Positions 33,834 to 42,379 of a stretch of 46,145 nt of DNA are shown one piece after another; within the stretch, counting starts at the first letter, position 1, and each line of letters begins with the position of its first letter. Source of the DNA: Pedosphaera sp. Its GTDB lineage: Bacteria > Verrucomicrobiota > Verrucomicrobiia > Limisphaerales > Pedosphaeraceae. The notes below the pieces were generated by a model that saw only the letters and a program-made list of their open reading frames with translations, was not told the origin of the DNA and ran no database searches. The stretch lies in contig JAQGPA010000133.1 in assembly GCA_028293325.1 (NCBI GenBank), positions 1 to 46,145 of the forward strand, read 5' to 3'. A program made the position numbers and the translations under genes.

Positions 33834-34696
33834 GGCAGATTAGGTGGCGTTATCGGAGGTTTTTCCTGACCCGGAGGTGGCGGCTGGTTAATCGACGTGA
33901 ATACCGGCTGCACCACACCGAGGTGGAAGGTATTATCATCCAGCACGCCGGTGCCGTTGCCCGGAATATTCCGGAGTTGTGGAAATTTGTCCGCAGGCAC
34001 GCCGGTATCCTCGGTTTGGCCACTGGCGAGGTCTTTTTGCTGGTGGTCAATGGCCTGTTCAATAAGGGGCAGGGAAGGGAGGTCATGGCCGAAGCCCGAG
34101 ACGAGTTTTGAGCCGGACACAAGCTTTGCAAGATTGATGTCCAGCACCGGACCGAAATCAGTCTGGCCGGGCAATATGAAAATCATCTGGCCGGCATGCA
34201 ATTTCCGGGATTTGCCTTTGGACAGGGTGACCTTGCCGTGGCCTTCGAGGAGAATGACTTTGAAGCCGTTTTTATCCGTCGGCGCGGTGACCGGGGTGGT
34301 GGCCACAATCAAGGTGGTGCCCAACACTGCGGCCGAGGCGCCGCCGCTCTTGATGGTGCCGCCGCCCTTGCCGCTGGGGGAATGAAACAAAATGCTGCCT
34401 TGTTCGAGATTGATGTCGCGGCCCGCGGGTTCGAAGGAAAAAGCGGTGTTGGCGCCAACGCGGGTGATGGTTTGGTCCGGGGCGGTCAGTTCGGCACGGG
34501 AATCGGGGCCGGTCCGGACCAGGTCCGGCGATTTGAACAGTTCATTGACGGTGGCGGGCTTGGCGGCGTTGACCGGCATACTCACGACATTCACATCATG
34601 AATGATTTCGGTGAAGGTGCTTTGGGTCAGCGGGGCGGCCAGGAGCGGGGGCGCCAGGCAGGCGGCCAGCGCACTGAGAAGAATTCTCGTTTTCAT
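33830..34696 (-). CDS. FecR-domain periplasmic protein
   Basis: The 288-aa protein starts at ATG 34696 (AGAGG upstream) with a signal peptide ending near PPLLAA. A FecR-type domain of about 90 residues follows. It shows LVRTGPDSRAELTAPDQTITRVGANT, then LEQGSILFHSPSGKGGGTIKS and AAVLGTTLIVAT, the strands and loops characteristic of stand-alone periplasmic FecR domains. The C-terminal 110 residues are unordered and Pro-rich (INQPPPPGQEKPPITPPNL). It is upstream of and overlaps the outer-membrane barrel gene, and it is divergent from a CHASE2 cyclase. FecR/CHASE2/barrel sets occur in several phyla, and a sensing role in the envelope is inferred. The ATG six codons earlier is less likely. Confidence 0.8.
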   Translation of the reverse strand: MKTRILLSALAACLAPPLLAAPLTQSTFTEIIHDVNVVSMPVNAAKPATVNELFKSPDLVRTGPDSRAELTAPDQTITRVGANTAFSFEPAGRDINLEQGSILFHSPSGKGGGTIKSGGASAAVLGTTLIVATTPVTAPTDKNGFKVILLEGHGKVTLSKGKSRKLHAGQMIFILPGQTDFGPVLDINLAKLVSGSKLVSGFGHDLPSLPLIEQAIDHQQKDLASGQTEDTGVPADKFPQLRNIPGNGTGVLDDNTFHLGVVQPVFTSINQPPPPGQEKPPITPPNLP

Positions 34697-34802
34697 ATTT
34701 GCCTCTGAGTACAATCGAAAAATATTTAATGGATTGTAACGGGCAATGTCAATAATGGTCAGCCATCAGGGCAGTTAATGAAGCGCCGCAATTAAATTAT
34801 TA

Positions 34803-36938
34803 ATGAAAAAAAGCGCGAGCCGATTTTGGATTGTGACTGCCATTGGCGCGGGCACGGCCCTGCTGTGTCTGGCTTTATATTGGCGCGGCTATGAACCGCT
34901 GCAAAAGCTGGAGTTTTATACGCAGGATTTGCGCACGCGCTACGGCAAAAAGAGCCCGATTGACCCGCGGTTGGTGCTGATTGGCATTGACCGCGCCTCG
35001 TATGCCTCCGATTTCACCGAGGCGGAATTTCAAAGCAGCCCGGCGCTGCAACCATTGCGGGGGAACTTTCCCTGGTCGCGCACGGTTTGGGCCAACTTGA
35101 TCCAACGCCTGGCGGATTCCGGGGCCAAAGTGATCGTGCTGGACCTGATTTTTGCCGGGCAGGGGGAGGGTGACGACGTCCTCAAGCAGGTGCTCGAAAA
35201 ATATAAGGACCGCGTCGTCATCGGTGGAAATTTTCGCGATCTTAAGTCGGATCGGGGCGCGTCATTGACACTGGATTTGCCCAATGCATCGGTGTTGAAC
35301 ACCGCCAGCAACTCGGCAGCATTTGATGGGCGCGTGGGTTTTGTGAACATCTGGACGGATTGGGATGGTGTGCTGCGCCATGCCAGATATCGCCTCAACG
35401 GAGAGCAAACGAGTGGCGTGCTGCCCTCCGGGACGATGGTGGAGTCACTGGCGGCGAGAGCGTTGCGCGCATTCGGGCGACCGGAACTGATCCCGAACGA
35501 GGCCGGGCCGGTGCGCTTTCGTTACACGTGCGCGCCGGGATTTGGGTATAAAGTCCATGCGCTGGGGGATGTGCTATTGCCAAAAGCGTGGAAACAAAAT
35601 TACCAGGATGGCGAATTCTTTCGCGGTAAAATTGTATTGATCGGTCCCACGGCGGACATCTTTCAAGACACGCATCCCACTCCCTTTCCCACCATCGAAC
35701 GCGCCGGTCAGACTTATTCTTCCGAGATGCTGGGGCCGGAGATTCATCTGAATATCATTGGCGCCGCCCTCAACAGCGAATTCCTGCGCGAGACGCGGTT
35801 GGAGGAGGATCTGATGATTATTGTGCTGGCCGGTTTGCTGGCGTCGGCCCTTTCTTTTTTCATGCCGCAACCGTTGCGCCGGCTCGTGGTGATACCGTTG
35901 CTCTGCATTGGCTATTGGTCTCTGGGACAATTTCTTTTCAACCGGGCGAATCTGGTGATTCCGGTGGCGAGTCCGTTGCTGGTGTTGACAGTCAGCGGCA
36001 TTTTCGTGCTGGGCTACGATTATTTCCTGGAGCAATTCGAGCGCGCGCGCGTGCGCAAGACATTGGAGCGGTATGTGTCCAAGGATATCGTGAAGGAGTT
36101 GCTCGACAACCCCGGAACTTATTTCAACACACTGGGCGGCGTCCGCAAGCCGGTGACCATCCTGTTCTCCGACGTGCGCGGGTTTACCACGCTGACGGAA
36201 GGCTCGGACTCGGCGCAACTCGTCAAGCAGCTCAACGAATATTTTGAGGAGATGGTGCGGCACGTGTTTGGTTTTCAGGGGACGCTCGACAAGTTTATCG
36301 GGGACGCGGTGATGGCGGTGTGGGGCAACTTCGTGACGCAGGGACCGGAGCGGGACGCGCAGCATGCCGTGGCCACGGCGCTGGAGATGAAGCGCGGCCT
36401 GGCGCGGCTGAACATCAATTGGAAGCAGCGCGGCCTGCCGGAACTGGCGTTTGGCATTGGGATTAATCACGGTGAAGTCATTGTCGGCAATCTGGGCTCG
36501 GCGCAGAAGATGGAGCTCACGGTGATTGGGGACGCGGTCAATTTGGCGTCGCGATTGGAAGGGCTGACCAAGAAATATCATTTGGACCTGATTGTGGGGG
36601 AAACCGTGGCGCCGTTGGTGCGCGAGCGGTTTGTGTTGCGCACGGTGGACTTTGTGCAAGTGAAAGGCAAGACCAAGCCGGTGGAGATCCATACCGTGGT
36701 GGGTGAGCGCAGCGAGCCGCAGGAGCCGAAAGAAACGGCCTGGCTGAAAGATTACGAAGAGGGAATCCAGTTGTACCGCAAACGGGCGTTTGCCGAAGCG
36801 GCGCGTATTTTTGAAGCCTGTGTGCGTGAGAAGCCTGACGATTACCTCAGTGGCATGTATCGCCAATCTTGTGAAGCGCTGATCAAAAACGCGCCGGACG
36901 CGTCGTGGACGGGTGTTTCGGTGATGACCGATAAGTGA
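34803..36938 (+). CDS. CHASE2-domain class III adenylate cyclase
   Basis: The 711-aa protein has an N-terminal membrane helix, an extracytoplasmic CHASE2 sensor (about 35-330; LEFYTQDLRTRYG, RLVLIGIDRASY, GKIVLIGPTADIFQDTHPTP), three membrane helices (about 335-410), and a class III nucleotide cyclase (about 440-630). Metal-binding Asp are D457 (LFSDVRGF) and D501 (KFIGDAVM). K497 is the adenine-selecting Lys, and VIGDAVNLASRLEG carries the transition-state Asn/Arg. The tail (about 640-690) contains a short TPR-like helical pair. It makes cAMP from ATP in response to an envelope signal. The gene is divergent from the FecR/barrel pair by about 106 nt, and the three likely form one signalling module. 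Confidence 0.92.
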   Translation: MKKSASRFWIVTAIGAGTALLCLALYWRGYEPLQKLEFYTQDLRTRYGKKSPIDPRLVLIGIDRASYASDFTEAEFQSSPALQPLRGNFPWSRTVWANLIQRLADSGAKVIVLDLIFAGQGEGDDVLKQVLEKYKDRVVIGGNFRDLKSDRGASLTLDLPNASVLNTASNSAAFDGRVGFVNIWTDWDGVLRHARYRLNGEQTSGVLPSGTMVESLAARALRAFGRPELIPNEAGPVRFRYTCAPGFGYKVHALGDVLLPKAWKQNYQDGEFFRGKIVLIGPTADIFQDTHPTPFPTIERAGQTYSSEMLGPEIHLNIIGAALNSEFLRETRLEEDLMIIVLAGLLASALSFFMPQPLRRLVVIPLLCIGYWSLGQFLFNRANLVIPVASPLLVLTVSGIFVLGYDYFLEQFERARVRKTLERYVSKDIVKELLDNPGTYFNTLGGVRKPVTILFSDVRGFTTLTEGSDSAQLVKQLNEYFEEMVRHVFGFQGTLDKFIGDAVMAVWGNFVTQGPERDAQHAVATALEMKRGLARLNINWKQRGLPELAFGIGINHGEVIVGNLGSAQKMELTVIGDAVNLASRLEGLTKKYHLDLIVGETVAPLVRERFVLRTVDFVQVKGKTKPVEIHTVVGERSEPQEPKETAWLKDYEEGIQLYRKRAFAEAARIFEACVREKPDDYLSGMYRQSCEALIKNAPDASWTGVSVMTDK

Positions 36939-36944
36939 AGCGCT

Positions 36945-38060
36945 TCAGTTTAAAAGTTGGTACCAATTATCCCGCTGATGTGGTTCGTAACCGAGGTCGC
37001 GGATCAAGCGTTGCATGTCGGCCACGCCCATGCTGAAGGTGGTGCCGGCCTGGCTGACGACATTTTCCTCAATCATGATGCTGCCCAAATCGTTCGCGCC
37101 ATATTTGAGGGCGATCTGGCCGATTTCCTGGCCTTGCGTCACCCAGGAGCTTTGGATGTTCGGCACGTTATCCAGGTAAATGCGGCTCAAGGCTTGCGTC
37201 CGCAGATATTCATGCGCGCCGACGGTGGGCGCCTTGAGCTTGGTGTGCTCCGCCTGAAACGTCCAGGCGATGAAGGCCGTGAAGCCCTTCGTCTTGTCCT
37301 GTTGCGTGCGGACCACTTCCAGATGCTCGATTCTTTCCGCCACGGTTTCCACGTGACCGAACATCATGGTGGCGGTGGAGGCCAGGCCAAGGCGGTGCGC
37401 CACGTCCATGACGCTCATCCAATCCTCGCTCATGGCCTTGAGCGGTGAAATGCGTTTGCGCACGCGGTCCACGAGAATTTCCCCGCCGCCGCCGGGAATG
37501 GAGCCGAGGCCGGCTTTCACGAATTGGGAAATGATTTCCTCAAGCGGGAGATTAAAGACTTCGCGAAAATGAATGAATTCGCTCGGGCTGAAGCCGTGGA
37601 TGTTGATCTGTGGAAATTTGCCTTTGATATGCGAGAGCAGGTCAAGATACCACTGCAAGGAAAGTTTGGGATGATGTCCGCCCTGCATGAGAATTTGCGT
37701 GCCGCCCAGCGCGATGGTTTCCTCGATCTTTTTGTCCATCTCCGCGTGTGTGATGACGTAGGCATCGTCGTCGGCTTCGACTCGATAGAAGGCGCAAAAT
37801 TTGCAATAGACATTGCAGACATTGGTGTAGTTGACATTGCGATCGACGATATAGGTGACGATCTCGTTGCCGCGGCCATTGTAGGCGTCGGCCTTGGTCA
37901 ACTGGCGTCGGCGATCGGCGAGCGCGCCCAACTCCTCGAGCGGCAGATGGTAGAGTCGCAACGCCTCCGCCGGGTTGATGCGTTTCCCGTCCCAGACTTG
38001 TTGCAGTAATTCATCCAAAGACGCGTCGTAAATCACAGGGCCAATCTTAGCTGAAATCAA
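36945..38060 (-). CDS. mqnC: Cyclic dehypoxanthinyl futalosine synthase (radical SAM)
   Basis: The 371-aa radical SAM enzyme of the futalosine menaquinone pathway cyclises dehypoxanthine futalosine. The cluster motif is CNVYCKFC (C82, C86, C89, spacing CX3CX2C), preceded by RNVNYTN and followed by AFYR, the family's usual context. GGTQILMQGGHHPKL, IHGFSPSEF and SIPGGGGEILVDRVR fit MqnC. C-terminal FTAFIAWTFQ and EENVVSQAGTTFSMG complete the fold. The TTG at 38060 is the longest start; a GTG at 38036 is possible. With UbiE/MenG it implies that menaquinone is made by the MqnA-D route. No other mqn gene is in the window. It converges with the cyclase gene. Confidence 0.95.
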   Translation of the reverse strand: MISAKIGPVIYDASLDELLQQVWDGKRINPAEALRLYHLPLEELGALADRRRQLTKADAYNGRGNEIVTYIVDRNVNYTNVCNVYCKFCAFYRVEADDDAYVITHAEMDKKIEETIALGGTQILMQGGHHPKLSLQWYLDLLSHIKGKFPQINIHGFSPSEFIHFREVFNLPLEEIISQFVKAGLGSIPGGGGEILVDRVRKRISPLKAMSEDWMSVMDVAHRLGLASTATMMFGHVETVAERIEHLEVVRTQQDKTKGFTAFIAWTFQAEHTKLKAPTVGAHEYLRTQALSRIYLDNVPNIQSSWVTQGQEIGQIALKYGANDLGSIMIEENVVSQAGTTFSMGVADMQRLIRDLGYEPHQRDNWYQLLN

Positions 38061-38171
38061 GGATGAGACAAGGCGCTATTAAGTTGTTTAAATCGTCCGA
38101 TACCATTCGCGAGATGGCGGCTTGCATGTATATTTAAGCGAAATGCAGTCTGCCGGTAGCTTTCGCGGTGA

Positions 38172-40028
38172 ATGATGTATATGCAGTCAAATGAGGACCA
38201 ATACCGGATGTTGTTCCAGAGCAATCCGTTGCCCATGTGGGTCTATGACGTTGGTTCCCTCGCGTTCCTGGCGGTGAATGATGCGGCCATCCGGCATTAT
38301 GGATACTCCCGCGAAGAGTTTTTGGGCATGACCATCCTCGATATCCGTCCCTTGGAGGATATTCCGCGTTTGAAAGAGCTCCTGCCGACGCTGCCGGATT
38401 CTTCAGGCAGCTTGAGCAATTCCGGAGTCTGGCGGCACCGGAAAAAGGATGGAACGATCATCGACGTGGAAGTCTCCTCCCAGTTGGTGTCATTTGAGGG
38501 GCACACGGCGCGATTGGTTTTGGTGCAGGACGTCACGCAGCTCAAGAGTTCCACCGAGCAGGTGCACCTGTTGCAAGCCTGCATTTCCCGGCTGAGTGAT
38601 GTGGTGATAATCACCGAAGCGGAACCGCTCACGGAGCCCGGCCCGCGCATCGTGTTTGTCAATGAGGCTTTTGAGAAGCGGACCGGGTACACGGCGGCGG
38701 AAGCGATTGGACGCAGTCCGAGGTTTCTCCAGGGGCCGGGTACGAACCGCGCCGCGCGCGCCCGCATTTGGCGCGCACTGGAAGGCCGGCGTGCCATTCG
38801 CGAGGAAATCATCAATTACACCAAGAGCGGAGAGGAGATCTGGCTGGAGATGGAACTCGCCCCGGTGTTCAACGAGGCCGGTGTCTGCACGCACTTTGTG
38901 TCCATCGAGCGCGACATCACGGAACGGAAGCGGGCGGAGCGAACGCTCCAGGAAAGTGAAGCGCGGCTCAAGGAGGCCCAACGGGTGGCCAACATCGGCA
39001 GTTGGGAGTGGAATTTGTCCCAACGCAAGGTGATATGGTCGGATGAACTTTACCGTATCTTCGGGCTGGCACCGCAGTCGGTGGCGATCACGGCGGAAAC
39101 GTTTCTGAAATGCATTCACCCGGAGGAGCGGCAGACGATGTTCCGAAAAGTCGAAATGATGCGGCAGAATCCGCAGCCATTTACGGAGACGTATCGGATT
39201 GTGCAGCCAGGCGGGGTGGTGCGTCATGTGCTGGCCCATGGCGACGTGGCCACGGACGGCAATGCCAAGACCTTGCGAATGATGGGGACGGTGCAGGACA
39301 TCACCGAGCGCAAACAGGCGGAAGAGGACCGGATTCGCAGCGTAAAACTGGAGGCGGCGAACCGTGAATTGGAGGCGTTTTCCTATTCGGTGTCGCACGA
39401 TTTACGCGCGCCTTTGCGGACAATTGACGGTTTCAGCAAAATGCTGGCGGAAGATTACGGCGCCAGGCTGGATGACACGGGGAAGGGTTACCTGGAATTA
39501 ATCCAGGGGGCGGCGCGGCGCATGGGGCAGTTGATCCAGGACCTGTTGGAGTTGTCGCAGATCACGAGCACCCAAATGCGCCGGACCAACGTGGATCTGA
39601 CCGCGCTGGTTACCGACATTGCGCGCGAGGCCCGACAGGCGGATCCGGCCCGACCGGTGGATTTTACCGTGGCCGCGGGTTTGACCGTGAATGCAGACCC
39701 GCGGTTGCTGCGCATTGCACTGGAAAACCTGGTGCGTAATGCCTGGAAATTCACCGGCAAGACGCCGCAGCCGCGCGTTGAGTTTGGCGTCATCCGCCAA
39801 GAAGCGGAGACCGTCTATTTCATTCGCGATAATGGCGCGGGGTTTGACATGGAGTTTGTGAATAAACTGTTTGGGGTTTTTCAGCGGCTGCATCGGGAAG
39901 CCGAGTTTACAGGTACCGGCGTGGGGTTGGCGATTGTGCAGCGGATCATCCACCGGCACGGGGGGAGGATTTGGGCGGAAGGAGCGGTCAACCAGGGCGC
40001 GATCTTTTATTTTACACTCTCCGGCTGA
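38172..40028 (+). CDS. PAS-domain histidine kinase with a LOV-like domain
   Basis: The 618-aa cytoplasmic kinase has three PAS domains in tandem. PAS1 (about 10-120) contains NPLPMWVYDVGSLAFLAVN. PAS2 (about 125-255) is LOV-like. PAS3 (about 270-400) contains ANIGSWEWNLSQRKVIWSDEL. The kinase core follows with His409 (YSVSHDLRAPLRTIDGF), N box NLVRNAWKF and RDNGAGFDM. KLFGVFQRLHREAEFTGTGVGL is next and closely matches the 22137 kinase. In PAS2 the LOV signature GRxCRFLQG reads GRSPRFLQG, so the flavin-bonding Cys is absent; a light role is unlikely unless the fold binds flavin differently. There is no membrane segment. No partner receiver is adjacent. Start at 38172; ATG 38181 is also possible. 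Confidence 0.9.
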   Translation: MMYMQSNEDQYRMLFQSNPLPMWVYDVGSLAFLAVNDAAIRHYGYSREEFLGMTILDIRPLEDIPRLKELLPTLPDSSGSLSNSGVWRHRKKDGTIIDVEVSSQLVSFEGHTARLVLVQDVTQLKSSTEQVHLLQACISRLSDVVIITEAEPLTEPGPRIVFVNEAFEKRTGYTAAEAIGRSPRFLQGPGTNRAARARIWRALEGRRAIREEIINYTKSGEEIWLEMELAPVFNEAGVCTHFVSIERDITERKRAERTLQESEARLKEAQRVANIGSWEWNLSQRKVIWSDELYRIFGLAPQSVAITAETFLKCIHPEERQTMFRKVEMMRQNPQPFTETYRIVQPGGVVRHVLAHGDVATDGNAKTLRMMGTVQDITERKQAEEDRIRSVKLEAANRELEAFSYSVSHDLRAPLRTIDGFSKMLAEDYGARLDDTGKGYLELIQGAARRMGQLIQDLLELSQITSTQMRRTNVDLTALVTDIAREARQADPARPVDFTVAAGLTVNADPRLLRIALENLVRNAWKFTGKTPQPRVEFGVIRQEAETVYFIRDNGAGFDMEFVNKLFGVFQRLHREAEFTGTGVGLAIVQRIIHRHGGRIWAEGAVNQGAIFYFTLSG

Positions 40029-40561
40029 GGGCGCGATTGCGACAGAGCGGCCGGAATATTTTTTTGCAGGGCTTCAATTTCCCGCACACTGCGCCAGCAG
40101 TACCAAACGGGGAGAATGCCAAAAACACCGAACGAGCAATCAATCAAACGCCAGTAAACCGGGATGCCGCGCAGGCCACCGAAGAGGAAGGCATACGGGA
40201 CAATCAACGCGCAGGCAATCATGCCGAAGGTAAAGAGCCAGACATTGCGCACGGGATCGCGCAGCGCGCCAAGGAAGGCAACCGCAATCATGAAATGCCC
40301 GAAAGCGAGCCAATCGGTGCCGTAAGCCATGAAGGGATAGGCGGCATTGGTGGCGTGCAAGGCGTCCCGGACCTTGAGAATCCAAATGGTGAAGCCAGAG
40401 GTGGGTTGAGTGGCGGAACCGTCCGCCAGGCCCAGCATGTGCGTTATGAGATTCAGTTCCCATTCCAGCGGAATGGCGGTGGCGCCACTGACGACAAGTC
40501 CGACAATAAAGAACCAAGTGAGCAGGCGAATGCGCCGGCGCAGAATGTTTTCTCGATCCAT
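40007..40561 (-). CDS. Four-helix membrane protein of unknown function
   Basis: The 184-aa protein has about four hydrophobic helices: LLTWFFIVGLVVSGATAI, FGHFMIAVAFLGAL, WLFTFGMIACALIVPYAFL and FGVFGILPVWYCW. Conserved-looking soluble turns such as WELNLITHML and YPFMAYGTDWLAF lie between them. I do not recognise the family. It is the last gene of a minus-strand run and overlaps the 3' end of the PAS kinase gene by 22 bp (convergent). Its start follows the 32-aa ORF stop by 7 nt, so it is likely read from the same message. Confidence 0.7.
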   Translation of the reverse strand: MDRENILRRRIRLLTWFFIVGLVVSGATAIPLEWELNLITHMLGLADGSATQPTSGFTIWILKVRDALHATNAAYPFMAYGTDWLAFGHFMIAVAFLGALRDPVRNVWLFTFGMIACALIVPYAFLFGGLRGIPVYWRLIDCSFGVFGILPVWYCWRSVREIEALQKNIPAALSQSRPQPESVK

Positions 40562-40568
40562 GACTGCA

Positions 40569-40667
40569 TTATGCAGAGGGCTGGAATTTTTTCCACTGCG
40601 TAAGAAGGCCGGTGGCCAACGCGAGCGCGGGCAGTCCTGTCCAAATTTGTCTGGTAAAACGCAGCAT
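40569..40667 (-). CDS. 32-aa small membrane-type protein
   Basis: A short ORF too small for standard calling sits in the 132-nt gap between two membrane-protein genes. Its sequence reads MLRFTRQIWTGLPALALATG, then LLTQWKKFQPSA. A ribosome-binding site (CAGGGAAC) lies about 7 nt before the ATG. The start is 26 nt past the upstream stop and the stop is 7 nt before the next ATG, which fits an operon gene. Residues 9-22 are hydrophobic and flanked by basic residues, so a small single-pass or amphipathic peptide is plausible. No homolog is recognised and expression is unproven. Confidence 0.45.
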   Translation of the reverse strand: MLRFTRQIWTGLPALALATGLLTQWKKFQPSA

Positions 40668-40693
40668 AATTGTTCCCTGGGGAAAACCCCGAG

Positions 40694-41401
40694 TTAAGTG
40701 GTTGGTTGATTCATGGGCGCCGGTTGCAGATGCGTCAGCGCATAGAGCATTAAATACCCGAGAAACAAAAAAGTTGCGAAGAGCAGGGGAAAGCCGATGG
40801 AAGTGCCGGGATTGTTCAGGGGATGCACGGCCCAGTGCCCGATGGCCTGGGTGAGGCCGAGCGGGTTGGTGAGGACATCCCAACTATTCCAGCGCAGCAT
40901 GCGACCGAGGTAAACGCCGAAGCCACTCAGGCCGGCCGCTACCAGGATGAACAACCAACTGGCGGCTTTGCCGACGCGGCTGGCGACGACGGATTGCATA
41001 AGGTAGAGCGAGAGAAAGCCCAATAAAAAGCCAGTGAAAGCGAAGAGCAGGATTAAACTCAAGTCCACCCAGTAATGGGCGCGGAACCAAGTATTGAGGT
41101 GAATCAGATCGGTGAAGATGTAGGGAGCGTTGGGCAGGAAAAGCAGCCAAAGCGCGGCCAGCAGGCCGAGCCGCCAGCGGCCGCGCGTCCCGGCACGGCA
41201 TTGGCGGGAAACGCCCAAGGCAAATACCAAGGGCAGCCAGGCGAGAAAAAGATTCCAGAGCAGAAACAAGTACGTCCAGTGGCCGGTCCAAACAATCCGC
41301 AAGCCGACGAGGATTGTGCCCACCACGGTGGCGAAGAGCAGCGCCAAGACCGGGATGGCGGCTTCCGGGGAAATGAATTTTGTGAGTCTGGAATTATGCA
41401 T
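40694..41401 (-). CDS. DUF1361 membrane protein
   Basis: The 235-aa polytopic protein has about six to seven helices and matches the DUF1361 family. It shows the LFLPNAPYIFTDLIHL motif, a SLYLMQSVV helix, FGVYLGRMLRWNSWD and a final LLFATFLFLGYLMLY. The function of DUF1361 proteins is unknown; they sit in the inner membrane. The ATG is preceded by AGGA at good spacing. It is followed by the 32-aa ORF and a four-helix protein in the same direction. Confidence 0.8.
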   Translation of the reverse strand: MHNSRLTKFISPEAAIPVLALLFATVVGTILVGLRIVWTGHWTYLFLLWNLFLAWLPLVFALGVSRQCRAGTRGRWRLGLLAALWLLFLPNAPYIFTDLIHLNTWFRAHYWVDLSLILLFAFTGFLLGFLSLYLMQSVVASRVGKAASWLFILVAAGLSGFGVYLGRMLRWNSWDVLTNPLGLTQAIGHWAVHPLNNPGTSIGFPLLFATFLFLGYLMLYALTHLQPAPMNQPTT

Positions 41402-41506
41402 AACACATCCTGAGGATTGACCGTGCGGGCATGCCCGCCGGGTTTTGGCCGTCCATGGTGGAGGTTTGTTCCATAAAAATTAATAAGGCATGGCGCAGCG
41501 CGCGGT

Positions 41507-42352
41507 TCAAGATGGGGGTAAATACCCCGAATCAGGGTGATTTTCCCGATTGCCTTTTGTGTCCTTATCCATGTTGTCCAGCCAGTGGCCGAGGAAGAAT
41601 TTCTTCTCCGCCGGGAGTGGCAAAAAGCGGGTGGAGGTGCCGACGATGGGGCGCAAGGCCGTGGTCATTTGCAATGCCACGAGCAGAAAGATTACCACCC
41701 AGACTTTGATGCCCATGTCGCTGCCGGATTTTCCGCTCAGGTGGGCGAAACCGGAGTTGAGGAAGCGCAGGCCAAATAAAGTGGCGACGAACCAGAAGGC
41801 GAGGAGCAGTCCGCCCATGACGGCGACCGATTTGGTGGATTGCGAAAAGACCCACGCCACGGGGGCGAAGCCAAGGAGCAACAAGGTCATGAGGGCCAGC
41901 AAGCCGGACATCAGGCCAAACACTTCCACGAGGCGACCCTGCGAACCGCCGAGGCAGGAAAAGATATAGAGACTGGGCAGGCAGATGAGCGCGGAGATGA
42001 GCAGACCAGCGGAGATTTTCAGCGGCGCGGCCCAATATTGATCACCGCCGGAAAAGGTGCCGGCGATCAAACCGTAAACCACGCTGCAGACGATGGTGAT
42101 GATGAGCAGCGAGGCGATGACGCTACCGGGATTCGGTTGCTTTAGTTGGAACATCACCCGGCGCGGTTGGCGCAGGATGGCTTCGATGGCGCTCACCAGG
42201 CCGGTGATGGGCAATTTCTCGGCGGGATTGGCACCGAGTGGTTGCGCGACACGGGAGTAGGCGGGAATCGGCGGTGGAACGGCGCCGATGCCGAGAGGAA
42301 GCGCGGGTGGTTTGGGAGCGTTTTCGGATGAGTTTGGGTTTTGGTCGTTCAT
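41507..42352 (-). CDS. Yip1-like polytopic membrane protein
   Basis: The 281-aa protein opens with a Pro-rich cytoplasmic tail (PPIPAYSRVAQPLGANPAEK). About five membrane helices follow (IASLLIITIVCSVVYGLIAG, APLKISAGLLISALICLPS, LLALMTLLLLGFAPVAWVF, VAVMGGLLLAFWFVATLF and one near KVWVVIFLLVALQM). The C-terminus is short and charged and contains KKFFLGHWLD. The layout resembles Yip1/YIF-type membrane proteins, but no catalytic residue is seen. The 236-aa neighbour shares its general layout and a C-terminal IVGT/FIGSPG plus FFESV-type ending, so the two may work as a pair. Function unknown. Confidence 0.68.
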   Translation of the reverse strand: MNDQNPNSSENAPKPPALPLGIGAVPPPIPAYSRVAQPLGANPAEKLPITGLVSAIEAILRQPRRVMFQLKQPNPGSVIASLLIITIVCSVVYGLIAGTFSGGDQYWAAPLKISAGLLISALICLPSLYIFSCLGGSQGRLVEVFGLMSGLLALMTLLLLGFAPVAWVFSQSTKSVAVMGGLLLAFWFVATLFGLRFLNSGFAHLSGKSGSDMGIKVWVVIFLLVALQMTTALRPIVGTSTRFLPLPAEKKFFLGHWLDNMDKDTKGNRENHPDSGYLPPS

Positions 42353-42379
42353 AGGTCTGGTGTGGTTTGATTGCGGCGG

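Noticed and set aside
35574..36866. 430-codon antisense frame within the adenylate cyclase gene
   Set aside because: It is a shadow of a GC-rich coding sequence, with His/Arg-rich composition and no family motif.
36936..36947. Palindrome TGAAGCGCTTCA between the cyclase and mqnC stops
   Set aside because: It has no loop for an RNA hairpin and overlaps coding ends, so a bidirectional terminator is not convincing.
41425..41438. 14-bp palindrome GCGGGCATGCCCGC between two membrane-protein genes
   Set aside because: There is no T run in either direction close enough for a terminator and no second copy in the window; it may be chance in GC-rich DNA.
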